Shown here: positions 1-8,471 of the stretch, in pieces
How positions within the stretch are numbered: position 1 is the first letter of the stretch
Layout: each line of letters starts with the position of its first letter
Origin: Bacillota bacterium
GTDB taxonomy: Bacteria > Bacillota > SHA-98 > Ch115
Direction: 5' to 3'
Length of the DNA: 64,000 nt
Assembly: GCA_013178415.1 (NCBI GenBank)
Contig: JABLXA010000011.1
Span: 1-64,000, forward strand
Made by a program: the position numbers and the translations under genes
The notes under the pieces: generated by a model
What the model was told of the DNA's origin: nothing
Seen by the model: only the letters and a program-made list of their open reading frames with translations
The model's database searches: none

Positions 1-31
1 TATGAGGCGCTAGGCATATCGCCCCGGATGA

Positions 32-754
32 TCAAGCCGGTGAAGACATGGTCGTAAGATAGTGACGTAATTTGACAAAGAACATAGGTACCGTAAGGGT
101 TCCAGTGCTCTGAGTGCGGAAGTTGGGGTAGTGCTTGGGTGCATAAAGATCTCCTCCGGGACACGCCAGAAATTGCAAGAATAGACCATATGGCTTAGCA
201 AAGGAGAACTTTACGGCGAAATCATTCACCTTTTCGACCTTAACAGGTTTGCCATCGATCGTAAGCCATTTGGGGAAAGTTGGGGTGAGTTCCTTGTTTA
301 AGGCCACATCCTCATACCAGAACATAATATCGTCAGCAGTAAAGGGGGTGCCATCCGACCACTTCATCCCCTTACGCAGGTGGAAGGTAAAGACCCGTCC
401 CCCATCGGTGATCTCCCAGCTTTCGACTACGTTAGGGACAACCTTTTTCCAATCCGGGGACCACCGGACCAGGTTCTCATAGCCGACCGTTCTGAGGAGG
501 ATGGCCGTATCCGCCCTTCCCAGCATGGCCATTCGCCATGTGCCGCCATACTCCCCTACCCTCTCGACAGGCTTCACCACCAGAGGATTCGCAGGCAATC
601 TCTCTCCAATGGGCGAAAGTTTGCCTTGTCTTACCTGTTGGGCCAGCTGCGGAGCCTCATTATACCCGGCAGCCGCTCCGAACGTAAACATGCCTAGCAG
701 GGCTACTAATATAGCCAAGCAAACTATAATTAGCCGATACTTCCTATACTGCAT
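32..754 (-). pseudogene. Truncated family-5 ABC solute-binding protein
   Basis: This 240-residue product has a lipoprotein-like or secreted N-terminus with a hydrophobic segment at about residues 8-30. It then matches the start of extracellular solute-binding proteins of the oligopeptide/oligosaccharide family 5: EYGGTWR near residue 67, the WSDGTPFTADDIMFWYED block near 130, and LYAPKHY near 205. Family members have about 600-640 residues, and the intact paralogue at 8472-10388 has 638. After APKHYPNF the similarity stops and the frame ends within 30 codons, so about two thirds is missing. The gene is probably non-functional, either through rearrangement or because the assembly breaks near the left edge. 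A GGAGG site lies about 13 bases before the ATG. No permease or ATPase genes are nearby. Confidence 0.75.
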
Positions 755-1427
755 TTTAATTTACGTGCCTCCTTTCTCTCACCCTTAGATTACCTTTCTT
801 TCCCTACCATCCGTTTCTCTGTGGGCATTCCCGAATCAAGACCACCTCCTTCCGTCAATTCCAAATTCAGCTACAGTTTCTCATTCCCTCAATCTTTTTG
901 GTTTATCCCGGCATACTCACCATGATGCTATACTATCCTATCATTTGATCGAGACGACATATACGTCTGCGCGGCCGGCTTCGGCGCGATTATAACTCAG
1001 CCACCGCCCATTGGGAGACATATGGCAATGGGGGTGGGAGTATTGGCTGCGTAACCCGCCCCAGACCGTACCATGTCTTGACAAAACCTCGATACGACTA
1101 CATTACAGGCCTCTCTATAAGAGCGCTTAATGCGCGGCTCACCGCGAACTATATCGGGATGAGCGGGTACTTTTGTCACGATCACTTTTGCGCCATCGAT
1201 ACTGCCGAAAGGAACCAAGTCGATGCCAGGTTATACTTTAAAATGGTATGATCTAACCTCGAGGTTGGTTAGTTGGTTATCTATAGCGTCCAAATGGGGA
1301 AGTTATTTTTCGGGATTTTCTGGAATTCAATACAGCGGCGGGTAAAGAGTGAACAAGAATATCTCTTGCTTTGGTCGAACCATATTTACGATCCAGACTA
1401 ATCCAGATAAGCCCAAATCTGAGGATT
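755..1427. other. Intergenic stretch between truncated transporter gene and lacI-type gene
   Basis: Apart from the propeller remnant at 941-1102, I see no supportable gene in these 670 bases. The part next to the binding-protein gene carries its GGAGG site. A 73-codon frame at 997-1218 has no recognisable motif and overlaps the remnant in another frame. Confidence 0.6.
941..1102 (-). pseudogene. Remnant of a C-terminal beta-propeller blade, oligogalacturonate lyase/TolB-like
   Basis: On the minus strand a frame without a start codon, opening just after a TAA, reads IEVLSRHGTVWGG, then SHPHCHMSPNGRWLSYN, then GRADVYVVSIK and a stop. The HPH-x-x-(F/M)SP(D/N)GRW pattern followed by G-R-x-x-VYVV is the last-blade signature of PD40/TolB-like propellers, and HPH before SPDG is typical of oligogalacturonate lyases (PF14583). 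Only about 53 codons remain. Upstream the matching frame is closed by stops, so this is a relic. It lies between the LacI gene and the truncated binding protein, which suggests a decayed oligosaccharide-use locus. The family assignment is by motif only. Confidence 0.55.
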
Positions 1428-2432
1428 CTAGGCAGAATCCCGCATAACGAACTCATATCCACAGAAGACCACGCGGTTGCTATGAGTTTCTTTATCTCCG
1501 GCGATGGATTCTAGCAAAAGCTCCATTGCCTTATAGCCCATCTCGTACATAGGGAGCCTCACCGTAGTAAGAGATGGTGTTACCAGGCTCGCAAGCGGTA
1601 TATCATCAAAACCTACTACTGCTATATCCTCAGGCACCCTTAACCCATACTCCCTGGCTGCGCCCATGACCCCTATCGCCATCTGGTCATTCCCAGCGAA
1701 TACCGCCGTAGGACGCCTTTCCATCGGGAGCTCGAAGAATCTTCGGGCAGCCTCCATACCACCTTGAACCTTGAAATCTGCCTCGCTCACCAGGGATTCA
1801 TCATATGGCACCCCATGAAAAGCTAGCGCTTGTTTGTATCCCTCAAGCCTGTCTTGGCTTGTGGTCGACAGAAGAGAACCTGAAATAAAGCCAATCCTTC
1901 TATGGCCTTTGCCCAAAAGATATTCTGTGACTTCCCTTGCTGCCATTACGTTATCTACAACCACTGCTCTAAAAGGAAGACTATGTCTCCCGATTACAAC
2001 CACTGCTATATTGTCATCCTCTAGTCTCAAAAGATGACGGTCATTATTCATGGCTCCACCAGTGAGAATGATGCCATCTGCCCTCTTTTCCTTGAGAATG
2101 TTGAAATATTGATTCTCCTTTTCGAGTTTTCTATCCGTATTGCAGAGGATCACGGAATACCCATTGGAATTTGCGCATTCCTCCACACCCTTGACTATCT
2201 CAGTGAAGTAAGGGTCGGAGATGTCGGGTATAAGAAGGCCTATTGTTTTGGAACTTCCGGTGACTAGACTTCGAGCAATAGCATTGGGTTTATAGTTCAG
2301 CTTTCGCGCTGCCAGGAGCACCTTATCCCTGGTTTTCTCACTGACAGCACCTTTGTTGTTTAATACATAAGATGCAGTTGAAAGACTTACCCCTGCAAGC
2401 TTTGCAACATCCTTGATAGTAACAGAAGACAT
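1428..2432 (-). CDS. LacI/PurR-family transcriptional repressor
   Basis: A 334-residue cytoplasmic DNA-binding regulator. The N-terminal helix-turn-helix with hinge helix covers residues 1-60 (VTIKDVAKLAGVSLSTASYV, then YKPNAIARSL). A periplasmic-binding-protein-like effector domain follows (GLLIPDISDPYF near residue 66, GNDQMAIGVM near 248, VGFDDIPLASLVTPSLTTV near 273). Length is normal for the family. The ATG sits six bases after GGGGGATTAGG. The promoter region carries the same operator, at the same spacing, as the promoter of the oxidoreductase operon starting at 7213, so autoregulation and control of that operon are likely. The effector is not predictable, though the adjacent relics point to an oligosaccharide or sugar acid. 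Confidence 0.93.
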   Translation of the reverse strand: MSSVTIKDVAKLAGVSLSTASYVLNNKGAVSEKTRDKVLLAARKLNYKPNAIARSLVTGSSKTIGLLIPDISDPYFTEIVKGVEECANSNGYSVILCNTDRKLEKENQYFNILKEKRADGIILTGGAMNNDRHLLRLEDDNIAVVVIGRHSLPFRAVVVDNVMAAREVTEYLLGKGHRRIGFISGSLLSTTSQDRLEGYKQALAFHGVPYDESLVSEADFKVQGGMEAARRFFELPMERRPTAVFAGNDQMAIGVMGAAREYGLRVPEDIAVVGFDDIPLASLVTPSLTTVRLPMYEMGYKAMELLLESIAGDKETHSNRVVFCGYEFVMRDSA

Positions 2433-2474
2433 CCTAATCCCCCAAATTCACCATGCATATCGGGCATCATGGCT

Positions 2475-2567
2475 GAAGCGTTTCTATGAGATAAACCCTC
2501 CAAATCTCTTGGATAAAATCACTTTCTATAGAAATGTTTATTCTACAAGAATAGTGTTATTCCTTCC
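2475..2567 (-). promoter_or_regulatory. Probable LacI-type operator and promoter module upstream of the repressor gene
   Basis: GAAGCGTTTC at 2475-2484 is a near-palindromic LacI-family operator. It is followed on the plus strand by AAATGTTTATTCTAC at 2532-2546 and ATTCCTTCC at 2559-2567. The same three blocks occur at 7276-7368 with identical internal spacing. Reading on the minus strand, TATCTC precedes the operator by nine bases, like the better -10 at the other site, so the operator would overlap the transcription start. Confidence 0.65.
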
Positions 2568-2696
2568 TGGGAGGCGAAAATTATTTACGATAGGGAAAGA
2601 TATAACTTATAAACAGATCAGCGGATTATCGGCATTAAAAACATAGCATTTCTTCAAAACCCGGCGGAGAGCCGCACCTCGCGAACAGCCGCACCT

Positions 2697-2749
2697 CAAA
2701 AATAAGGAAAGCGCCAGGAGCAGCCACAGCGGTGGTGGGTTCCCGGCGC
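2697..2749 (-). terminator. Probable terminator of the oxidoreductase operon
   Basis: Arms GCGCCAGGA (2711-2719) and TCCCGGCGC (2741-2749) pair with one mismatch. On the minus strand the stem is followed by TTTCCTTATTTTT. It lies just after the stop of the PreA-like gene. Confidence 0.5.
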
Positions 2750-2775
2750 AAGAGCGGGCAAACAGGCTTGTAAAT

Positions 2776-3936
2776 CTAGAGCGAGGTAGCGAGAGAGATG
2801 AGATCTACCGCCCCTCTCGGACATATTTCCTTGCACAGTCCGCAACCATCGCATCTGTCGTTGATTTCATGGGTCTCAATTCCTTCTTCAATGGCGGAAT
2901 AGGTGCATACAGATTTGCAGCGTCCGCAGTTGTTACACCTAGACTTATTAATTCTGGCCCTATACAAATGGCGACGATCTACTTCCTCCGTAGACAAAAT
3001 CCTGGCATTTATCTTCCCGCGGAACTCGTCAATTGTTCTGTACCCCTTGCCTTCCATGAACTTCAGTAATCCTTCGTTGAATTCTCGGACCACCTCATAG
3101 CCATTCATGATAACCGAGGTGCATGTCTGAACTGTGTTTGCGCCTACGAGCAGATACTTGATCACATCCTCTGGTGAATCTACGCCTCCACTGGCGCTGA
3201 TATCTAAAGCTACATGGGGACGGATAGCGCTTATCCACCTCAGGCCGAGATGAATGGCCCAGGGTCCTCCATGACCAGCATAGCTCCCATGCATTATGGG
3301 AATTTCCCGCTCGATATCGATTTCAAGTCCGGTGAAACGATTAAATAGAGTGACCCCATTGCACCCAAGCTGTTCCAGCTCATGCACCACGTTCAGCGGA
3401 GCGGTGAGCTGCGCGCTGAGTTTCACCACGATCGGGATTTTGACCTCGCTACGCACGATCCGCGCAACATCGAAAATAGTCTCTTCTACCTTGACACCGG
3501 AGAACGTCACAGACCCATGAGGACATGAGACATTAAGCTCCAGGACGCTGGCACCTGCGGCCTCCATCCTTTTGGCATAAGAGGCCCATCCTTCCGGAGT
3601 ATAGCAATTTATTGACGCAATCACTGGTATTGATAATTCATTCCTACATCGCTCAACTTCTCGCGCATAGCGGTCCGGACCCCAGACGCTCGCCTGCTCA
3701 TACGAATAGAGAATGAAAGACCTCTTCTCGCCTGACCCTCTTCGTATGATGGCAAATCTTGGCGTCGGCGCTTCACGGCAGACCTCTTTTTCAAAAAGAG
3801 ATTTCATGACAATAGCCCCTGCGCCATTATCCTGGCATCGCTTGATATTTTCGAAATTCCCTGTAATATTGGCCGAACCTACAACTACGGGACTTGTGAG
3901 TTTGACACCGCAAAAAGTTGTATCGAGCGTAGCCAA
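2776..3936 (-). CDS. PreA-like dihydropyrimidine/dihydroorotate dehydrogenase-family FMN protein with 2[4Fe-4S] domain
   Basis: The first 310 residues form a TIM-barrel FMN oxidoreductase of the dihydroorotate dehydrogenase fold (LTSPVVVGSANITG near the start, ELNVSCPHG near residue 150, DISASGGVDSPEDVIKYLLVGA near 255). A bacterial ferredoxin domain follows, with CNNCGRCKSVC and CDGCGLCKEIC for two [4Fe-4S] clusters. This is the layout of the PreA subunit of NAD-dependent dihydropyrimidine dehydrogenase. No PreT partner is present; the neighbours are an FrdA-like flavoprotein and a Zn-dehydrogenase, so the substrate may differ. I prefer the TTG start at 3936 because GGGGAGG stands eight bases before it; an in-frame ATG at 3966 lacks a good site. 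The likely role is a cytoplasmic electron-transfer reductase or oxidase. Confidence 0.85.
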   Translation of the reverse strand: MATLDTTFCGVKLTSPVVVGSANITGNFENIKRCQDNGAGAIVMKSLFEKEVCREAPTPRFAIIRRGSGEKRSFILYSYEQASVWGPDRYAREVERCRNELSIPVIASINCYTPEGWASYAKRMEAAGASVLELNVSCPHGSVTFSGVKVEETIFDVARIVRSEVKIPIVVKLSAQLTAPLNVVHELEQLGCNGVTLFNRFTGLEIDIEREIPIMHGSYAGHGGPWAIHLGLRWISAIRPHVALDISASGGVDSPEDVIKYLLVGANTVQTCTSVIMNGYEVVREFNEGLLKFMEGKGYRTIDEFRGKINARILSTEEVDRRHLYRARINKSRCNNCGRCKSVCTYSAIEEGIETHEINDRCDGCGLCKEICPRGAVDLISLATSL

Positions 3937-4113
3937 TTGCTCTTCCTCCCCATTCTCATGATTCATCTGCCGCTATAGATGACCAAGGTGAAATTCAGAG
4001 AGAAACTCAGAAACTCAAATTATGCACACACCATATATAAACCATCCTGGAGCCAGGGTTCGGCGGGTCCTTTAGCTTTGGGCTTGATTATCTCTGAATA
4101 AACGGAGTATCAG

Positions 4114-6078
4114 TTACAGGATATACAAGGCACTCGCCTTCCCCCATGAGACTGGCTCCTCCACGCGCAGGATCATAGAGCTTCCCGCTTCCTCTGCATG
4201 CGAAGCCGTTGAGCGTTCCTCAGAGTCTCTGCGCTCATCAAAGTAGCCGTGACCGATTATGATATACTTCTCCCACGAAGGATCAGGAGGCATGGGTTCA
4301 ATATCATTTGGATCCGAAAAAAACAAGTGAGGCCCCCTGCTCTCTTTTCGCAATAAACACGCTCGTACAATCATCTCAGCCACATCAAGAATATTGCGGG
4401 TTTCAAGAGCATGAATCAGTTCCTCTGGCGACTTAGTTTCTGGGAAGTTAATCCCAGCCGATCTTATTCTCAGGATCTCTTCCAGACCCCTTTCCAACTC
4501 TGCTTCAGTTCGGACCACGCCAGCCACAGAGTAGAGGATTTCCTGAATTCTAGCCCTTGCCTCCTTGTGTTCCATCTGGCCCTTTCTAAACGCCCTTAGG
4601 GTAACCCCAAGCCTTTCCTTTGTCCGATCCGCTGACTCTCTATCAGGGATCGACGGCCTAGTTATCTTAGCATTCATGGCGAACCTGGCAGCTTCCTCGC
4701 CCGCGATCCTACCGAATACCTGGCAGTCAAGAAGAGAATTCCCCCCAGGTCTATTAGCGCCATGCTGGCCCCCTGCCACTTCTCCGCAAGCGAATAGCCC
4801 ATCGATGTTTGTTTCGGCACGATCCCCTATTTTAACCCCACCCTGGAAATGCTGGATTGCAGGGGCAATCTCAAGAGTTTCCCCTGCCGCCAAGTCCACC
4901 CCGCGCTCCATGAGCCACTTTATCGCTTCTGGGTTTAGTTCAGAAAGACGTGCAAAAGGTGAATGGCCCCTGTCCAGCGACCCTGTCATTCCCCCGGATA
5001 CGGCTTCTTTTTTAGCCTCCCTGAAATAGAAATTGCGGACGGAATCCGGCAGTGCATCAAATAAAAAGCCTTGGGGGTTCCGAGAGAAATCCAGAAAGAC
5101 CCTATGGCCTGCCCTCATTTCTTTCCAGACCGCTATATCTATCCTGTGGGACGGCTTATCATAGGATACAGGCCAGCTTGCTCCCTTATTGAAAACAGTG
5201 GAGTAGATCTCGGAATAACTAGCACCTGGAGGAAAGTATCTGATCAAAAATTCCTCGCCATCATCATTTATGAACCTCGGGATGGCTCGCATCATGCTTC
5301 CAGAACAGGCCAGGTTTGTCTTTATAGAGGAAAGCCCTATCTGTATGAACTCCATATTCACAAGGTGGGCTCCGGCGCGATATGCCATGGCATAACCATC
5401 TCCGGTCTGTCCAGGGGGAAATACACTTACTGCAAAAGCCCCACCTCCCCCTCCAGTGGCAAGGACCACGGCCCCGGCATGAAAGCAAATCCACCTTCCG
5501 TCAAACCTGATACCATACGCCCCTGCCGCATGGCCATTCGAATCGATGGCGAGCTCCCATACCATGCAATTCTCATAGGTCTCAATTCCAAGCTGCCTGA
5601 CCTTATCAACAAGAGCATATTCAATATGATTTGCGGTGTGGGGGCCGGTATAGCACGCCCTGGGATAGCCAGATCCATCCGTAACGAATTGATCGAATCT
5701 CCCATCTTCACGTTTTGCAAAAGGGATCCCCAAATCAATCAGATAGGAGAAAGCCTCATATGACCTTTTCGCCAAGATCATGGCGAGGTGGGCATCGGAT
5801 ACTCTGCCGCCAAGCTCATATATATCCCTGGCATGGTAGATCCAATTGTCGCTACCCTCGGGTTCAGTGTATGGAAGCGTAACATGAAAAGCCATCCGGT
5901 CAGAACAAGCAAGTGCCGTAACCCCACATTTCCCGAGTTCCCCCTTTATGGCCATGGCGACTCGTCCATCCGGGCCGAGGCTCTCTTTCGCGGCTATGGC
6001 GGCTCGTAGGGCAGCCCCACCCCCTCCGATTACAAGAACGTCGATATGCACATGATCAATATTGCAGGGCAAATTCAT
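4114..6078 (-). CDS. FAD-dependent oxidoreductase, fumarate reductase/succinate dehydrogenase flavoprotein family
   Basis: A 654-residue soluble flavoprotein. The N-terminal dinucleotide-binding motif is DVLVIGGGGAALRAAIAA (residues 14-31). Family landmarks follow: ATGGGGGAF near 208, TGDGYAMAYRAGAHLVNMEF near 226, the capping domain, and CGEVAGGQHGANRPGGNSL near 432. The C-terminal helical domain of FrdA/L-aspartate oxidase/AprA relatives is present. There is no FrdB or membrane anchor nearby, so a respiratory role is not supported. It lies 40 bases downstream of the Zn-dehydrogenase and upstream of the PreA-like protein, which could pass electrons to or from it. The substrate is unknown. 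A GGAGG lies about 12 bases before the ATG. Confidence 0.88.
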   Translation of the reverse strand: MNLPCNIDHVHIDVLVIGGGGAALRAAIAAKESLGPDGRVAMAIKGELGKCGVTALACSDRMAFHVTLPYTEPEGSDNWIYHARDIYELGGRVSDAHLAMILAKRSYEAFSYLIDLGIPFAKREDGRFDQFVTDGSGYPRACYTGPHTANHIEYALVDKVRQLGIETYENCMVWELAIDSNGHAAGAYGIRFDGRWICFHAGAVVLATGGGGGAFAVSVFPPGQTGDGYAMAYRAGAHLVNMEFIQIGLSSIKTNLACSGSMMRAIPRFINDDGEEFLIRYFPPGASYSEIYSTVFNKGASWPVSYDKPSHRIDIAVWKEMRAGHRVFLDFSRNPQGFLFDALPDSVRNFYFREAKKEAVSGGMTGSLDRGHSPFARLSELNPEAIKWLMERGVDLAAGETLEIAPAIQHFQGGVKIGDRAETNIDGLFACGEVAGGQHGANRPGGNSLLDCQVFGRIAGEEAARFAMNAKITRPSIPDRESADRTKERLGVTLRAFRKGQMEHKEARARIQEILYSVAGVVRTEAELERGLEEILRIRSAGINFPETKSPEELIHALETRNILDVAEMIVRACLLRKESRGPHLFFSDPNDIEPMPPDPSWEKYIIIGHGYFDERRDSEERSTASHAEEAGSSMILRVEEPVSWGKASALYIL

Positions 6079-6118
6079 GGATGCGTCTTGCCTCCGAAAC
6101 TTCGATTTTCATATTTTC

Positions 6119-7213
6119 TCAAGGGATCAATACAGCCTTTATTACCTCTCTATGTTCCATGGCGGCAAGGGCGGCATTCGCCTCGGAAAGAGGGAACCTG
6201 TGAGTGACAAGCTTGATGAAGAACTCGGGCATTTTCTTCACCAGTGAGACCGCATCGAAGACATGCCTGGTGTCGCTGACCCATACGCCCTGATATCTAA
6301 TATTCCTCCGGGTTATGTCGCCGAACGGATCAATTTCCACCAGCCCTCCTGGCGCCCCGAACCCTGCTGAAAGGTATGCGCCTCCCTGGCGGACCAAACT
6401 TAGCCCCTCCCTAACCGCAGCAGCAGTTCCAACTGTCTCAACTACCATATCTGCACCACGCCCATCAGTAAAGCGCCTGATGAAGTCCCTCCGCTCCCCT
6501 TCAGTCGTTTTATTTCGATTTAATGTGATGGCGCCAACATGCCTGCATAACTCAAGCCTTGAATCAGTCCCGCCAATCACTATTACATTCTCGGCACCGT
6601 AAGCCCTGGCAAAAGCACAAGCGAAAATTCCAAGCGGCCCTGGCCCCTGAACCACTACGGTGTCGCCCATATCAGGCCTTACAAGCTCAAAAGCATGGGC
6701 AACCGTGGCCCCTGAACAGGCCGCCGCCACCATTATTGCCGGGTCATTGACCACTGCCTGATCAAGCTTAATGAAATCAGTACCCGGAGCAATAACTATA
6801 TGCCTGGCATAGCAACCAGATAGATGCGGATAATCTTTACAAGACATGTTTATCCCGTAGGCTTTCCGGTTAGGGCAGAGAGATGGGATTTTTTTGACCG
6901 CACAGAAATAACAATGGCCGCAGCTCAGACCGCGATTCCAGATCACAAGGTCGCCGGAAGAGAGAGGTTTGCCAGTGATATCTACCAGGCCATCTGGCAA
7001 GTATTCCAGGATGCCGACCCCTTCGTGGCCAAGAATGATAGGGAACGGAACACGATCATCTTTTCCATGAAACATGTGGACATCTGAACCACACACCCCA
7101 GCAGCTGCTATTCTTACGACTATATAGTGAGGGTCGACATCGACCTCGAAATGCCGTTCCTCAAGTGGCCTGCCAGGAGCCTGCAGGACCATCGCTGTGG
7201 TTTCAATCTTCAT
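6119..7213 (-). CDS. Zinc-dependent medium-chain alcohol/polyol dehydrogenase
   Basis: This 364-residue MDR enzyme has the catalytic zinc ligands Cys41 and His63-Glu64 (GVCGSDVHMFHG; ILGHEGVG). The structural-zinc loop has Cys98, Cys101, Cys104 and Cys113. The Rossmann motif VVVQGPGPLGIFA lies near residue 190. It resembles threonine, sorbitol and other polyol dehydrogenases that oxidise a secondary alcohol with NAD(P). It is the first gene of the LacI-controlled operon with the FrdA-like and PreA-like genes, suggesting oxidation of a polyol or sugar acid followed by flavin-dependent steps. The start is supported by AAAGGTGATGG upstream. Confidence 0.9.
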   Translation of the reverse strand: MKIETTAMVLQAPGRPLEERHFEVDVDPHYIVVRIAAAGVCGSDVHMFHGKDDRVPFPIILGHEGVGILEYLPDGLVDITGKPLSSGDLVIWNRGLSCGHCYFCAVKKIPSLCPNRKAYGINMSCKDYPHLSGCYARHIVIAPGTDFIKLDQAVVNDPAIMVAAACSGATVAHAFELVRPDMGDTVVVQGPGPLGIFACAFARAYGAENVIVIGGTDSRLELCRHVGAITLNRNKTTEGERRDFIRRFTDGRGADMVVETVGTAAAVREGLSLVRQGGAYLSAGFGAPGGLVEIDPFGDITRRNIRYQGVWVSDTRHVFDAVSLVKKMPEFFIKLVTHRFPLSEANAALAAMEHREVIKAVLIP

Positions 7214-7275
7214 GTGGAACCATCACCTTTGCTAAAGCACTTCTATTGCTTATTTGGGTGTCGGACATCCTGAGC

Positions 7276-7368
7276 GAAACGTTTCTATATGATAGACATA
7301 CCAAAAATCAGGAACAAAAACACCGTCCATAAAAATGTTTATTCTACGGATGTGCGACTATTCCTTCC
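7276..7368 (-). promoter_or_regulatory. LacI-operator-controlled promoter of the oxidoreductase operon
   Basis: On the minus strand TTGTTC (7312-7317) and TATCAT (7289-7294) are separated by 17 bases. The perfect palindrome GAAACGTTTC (7276-7285) lies just downstream of the -10, a classical repressor position. The accompanying blocks AAATGTTTATTCTAC (7333-7347) and ATTCCTTCC (7360-7368) match those before the repressor gene at the same distances. The upstream block may bind a second factor, or the repressor again for looping. Confidence 0.72.
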
Positions 7369-7723
7369 CGGCTCAGCTCCCGGAAAGCTAATTAAGACTG
7401 ACAAGATCGATATAGATACCCGACTCCGAAGTTGCCGCGAAATCCGGGCGCACCGCACGCAAGGCCATTGTGATGCCCTGCGCATCGGGTGCAACTCTTG
7501 AGTTCGAGCTTGTATATTTCTTGTATATTTATAAAATGGTAGTTTCTCTGATGGCAACGTAAAAGGATCCAGCTGGTGAAACTCTGAAAGACCGTATTGA
7601 GAGCATGATCTGAGACAGGTTTCTCATTGCAGGTCAAGAAGGTTCGCGGCGCTCTTTACCCCGACCGACGTTCCCCTTCTTTACAAATAACAGACTCCGG
7701 AAAGAGTCCGCGAATGGAGGATT
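7369..7723. other. Intergenic stretch holding one copy of a two-copy element
   Basis: No gene is supportable here. Positions 7411-7490 resemble 62233-62313: both contain TCCGAAGTTGCCGC and, 58-59 bases further on, CATCGGG. On the minus strand both can encode PG(F/Y)xGNFG(V/L)GYL, so they may be relics of a shared coding or mobile element. Confidence 0.5.
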
Positions 7724-8065
7724 TCATTTCGGTAGGCAAAGATTAGCCCACAGACTGAAATGGAATGACTCCGAATCACAGATCTGGGGTGAGAGCATAA
7801 CGCCATCTTCAAGTTCGATCTCAGCCACCTTTTCGATAATTGCTAAGCGAATTGGCCTTGTCCTTTTCGGTACCACGACAAGGACATCTATATCCGATTC
7901 AGGACCTGCATCTCCCCTTGCCTGTGAGCCGTATAAGATTACTCGCTCATATTGAATACCGTACTTCCTTAATCGCTCAACGAACTTCCTGACAATTCGG
8001 ATTGCTTCCGGATTAGTCAATGGCCCGGCTGCAGCTCTTCTTGTAGCAGACTTCTTTTCGCTCAT
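7724..8065 (-). CDS. Minimal nucleotidyltransferase (MNT-type), C-terminus possibly frameshifted
   Basis: A 113-residue protein of the MNT/MntA nucleotidyltransferase fold. The signature GSQARGDAGPESDIDVLVV near residues 46-64 has the GS motif and the two metal-binding aspartates (DID). Members usually pair with a HEPN protein as a toxin-antitoxin or act as stand-alone AMP-transferases. No HEPN gene adjoins it. The end, FHFSLWANLCLPK, resembles the usual W-x-L-x-x-YRN motif interrupted. Dropping one C near 7738-7742 would continue as FAYRNEILHSRTLS, so a recent frameshift is plausible. Isolated between non-coding stretches, it may be decaying. Confidence 0.75.
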   Translation of the reverse strand: MSEKKSATRRAAAGPLTNPEAIRIVRKFVERLRKYGIQYERVILYGSQARGDAGPESDIDVLVVVPKRTRPIRLAIIEKVAEIELEDGVMLSPQICDSESFHFSLWANLCLPK

Positions 8066-8471
8066 GCGATATCGCCTCTGCCCCTCAAGATAGACCCTTT
8101 ATATTGATTATATCCTGTGCTCTCAGTTAAACTCAACGAAAACCATGAATTATCGGCAGGGTTCTTGTTGGAGTCATTCGGGCTTCTACTGGTGCCCAGA
8201 TTCTTTGCCTGGATCTGTGGACTCATAAGCGGAGGTTCGCTGCCTAAGGGAGCCAAGCTCTGATTCATAGGAAAGAAGAATTTAACATAAATTCTGTGCC
8301 ACTCCGTGTAATGGTCCGATAATATAACAAGCCTGGAGTTTCAATCTAGCCAAACTCGGGAAAGCTGCAAGATAGGACCTCGCCCCCGGGATAAGGAGCA
8401 GGGGCGAGGTCACTGGGGACAAACTAGTGATTTGAAATGTAACCCTGAGATGGAGCAGATCCCTCAATCCA
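8066..8471. other. Intergenic stretch with a strong hairpin
   Basis: No convincing gene is seen. A perfect 11-bp inverted repeat, GACCTCGCCCC (8376-8386) with GGGGCGAGGTC (8401-8411), lies downstream of the solute-binding protein gene. Neither strand has a T-run after it, so it is a transcript-end stabiliser or a weak terminator rather than a textbook one. A 68-codon frame at 8062-8268 has no motif. Confidence 0.6.
8376..8411. terminator. Perfect hairpin after the solute-binding-protein gene (no T-run)
   Basis: 11-bp arms (8376-8386 and 8401-8411) with a 14-base loop, 60 bases downstream of the stop of the minus-strand binding-protein gene. The absence of a U-tract makes the terminator reading tentative. 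Confidence 0.45.

Noticed and set aside
997-1218. 73-codon frame near the propeller remnant.
   Set aside because: No motif or ribosome-binding site, and it overlaps the better-supported remnant in a different frame.
8062-8268. 68-codon frame overlapping the nucleotidyltransferase start by four bases, considered as a HEPN partner.
   Set aside because: It lacks the R-x4-6-H motif and helical pattern of HEPN proteins and has a low-complexity Ser/Asn composition.
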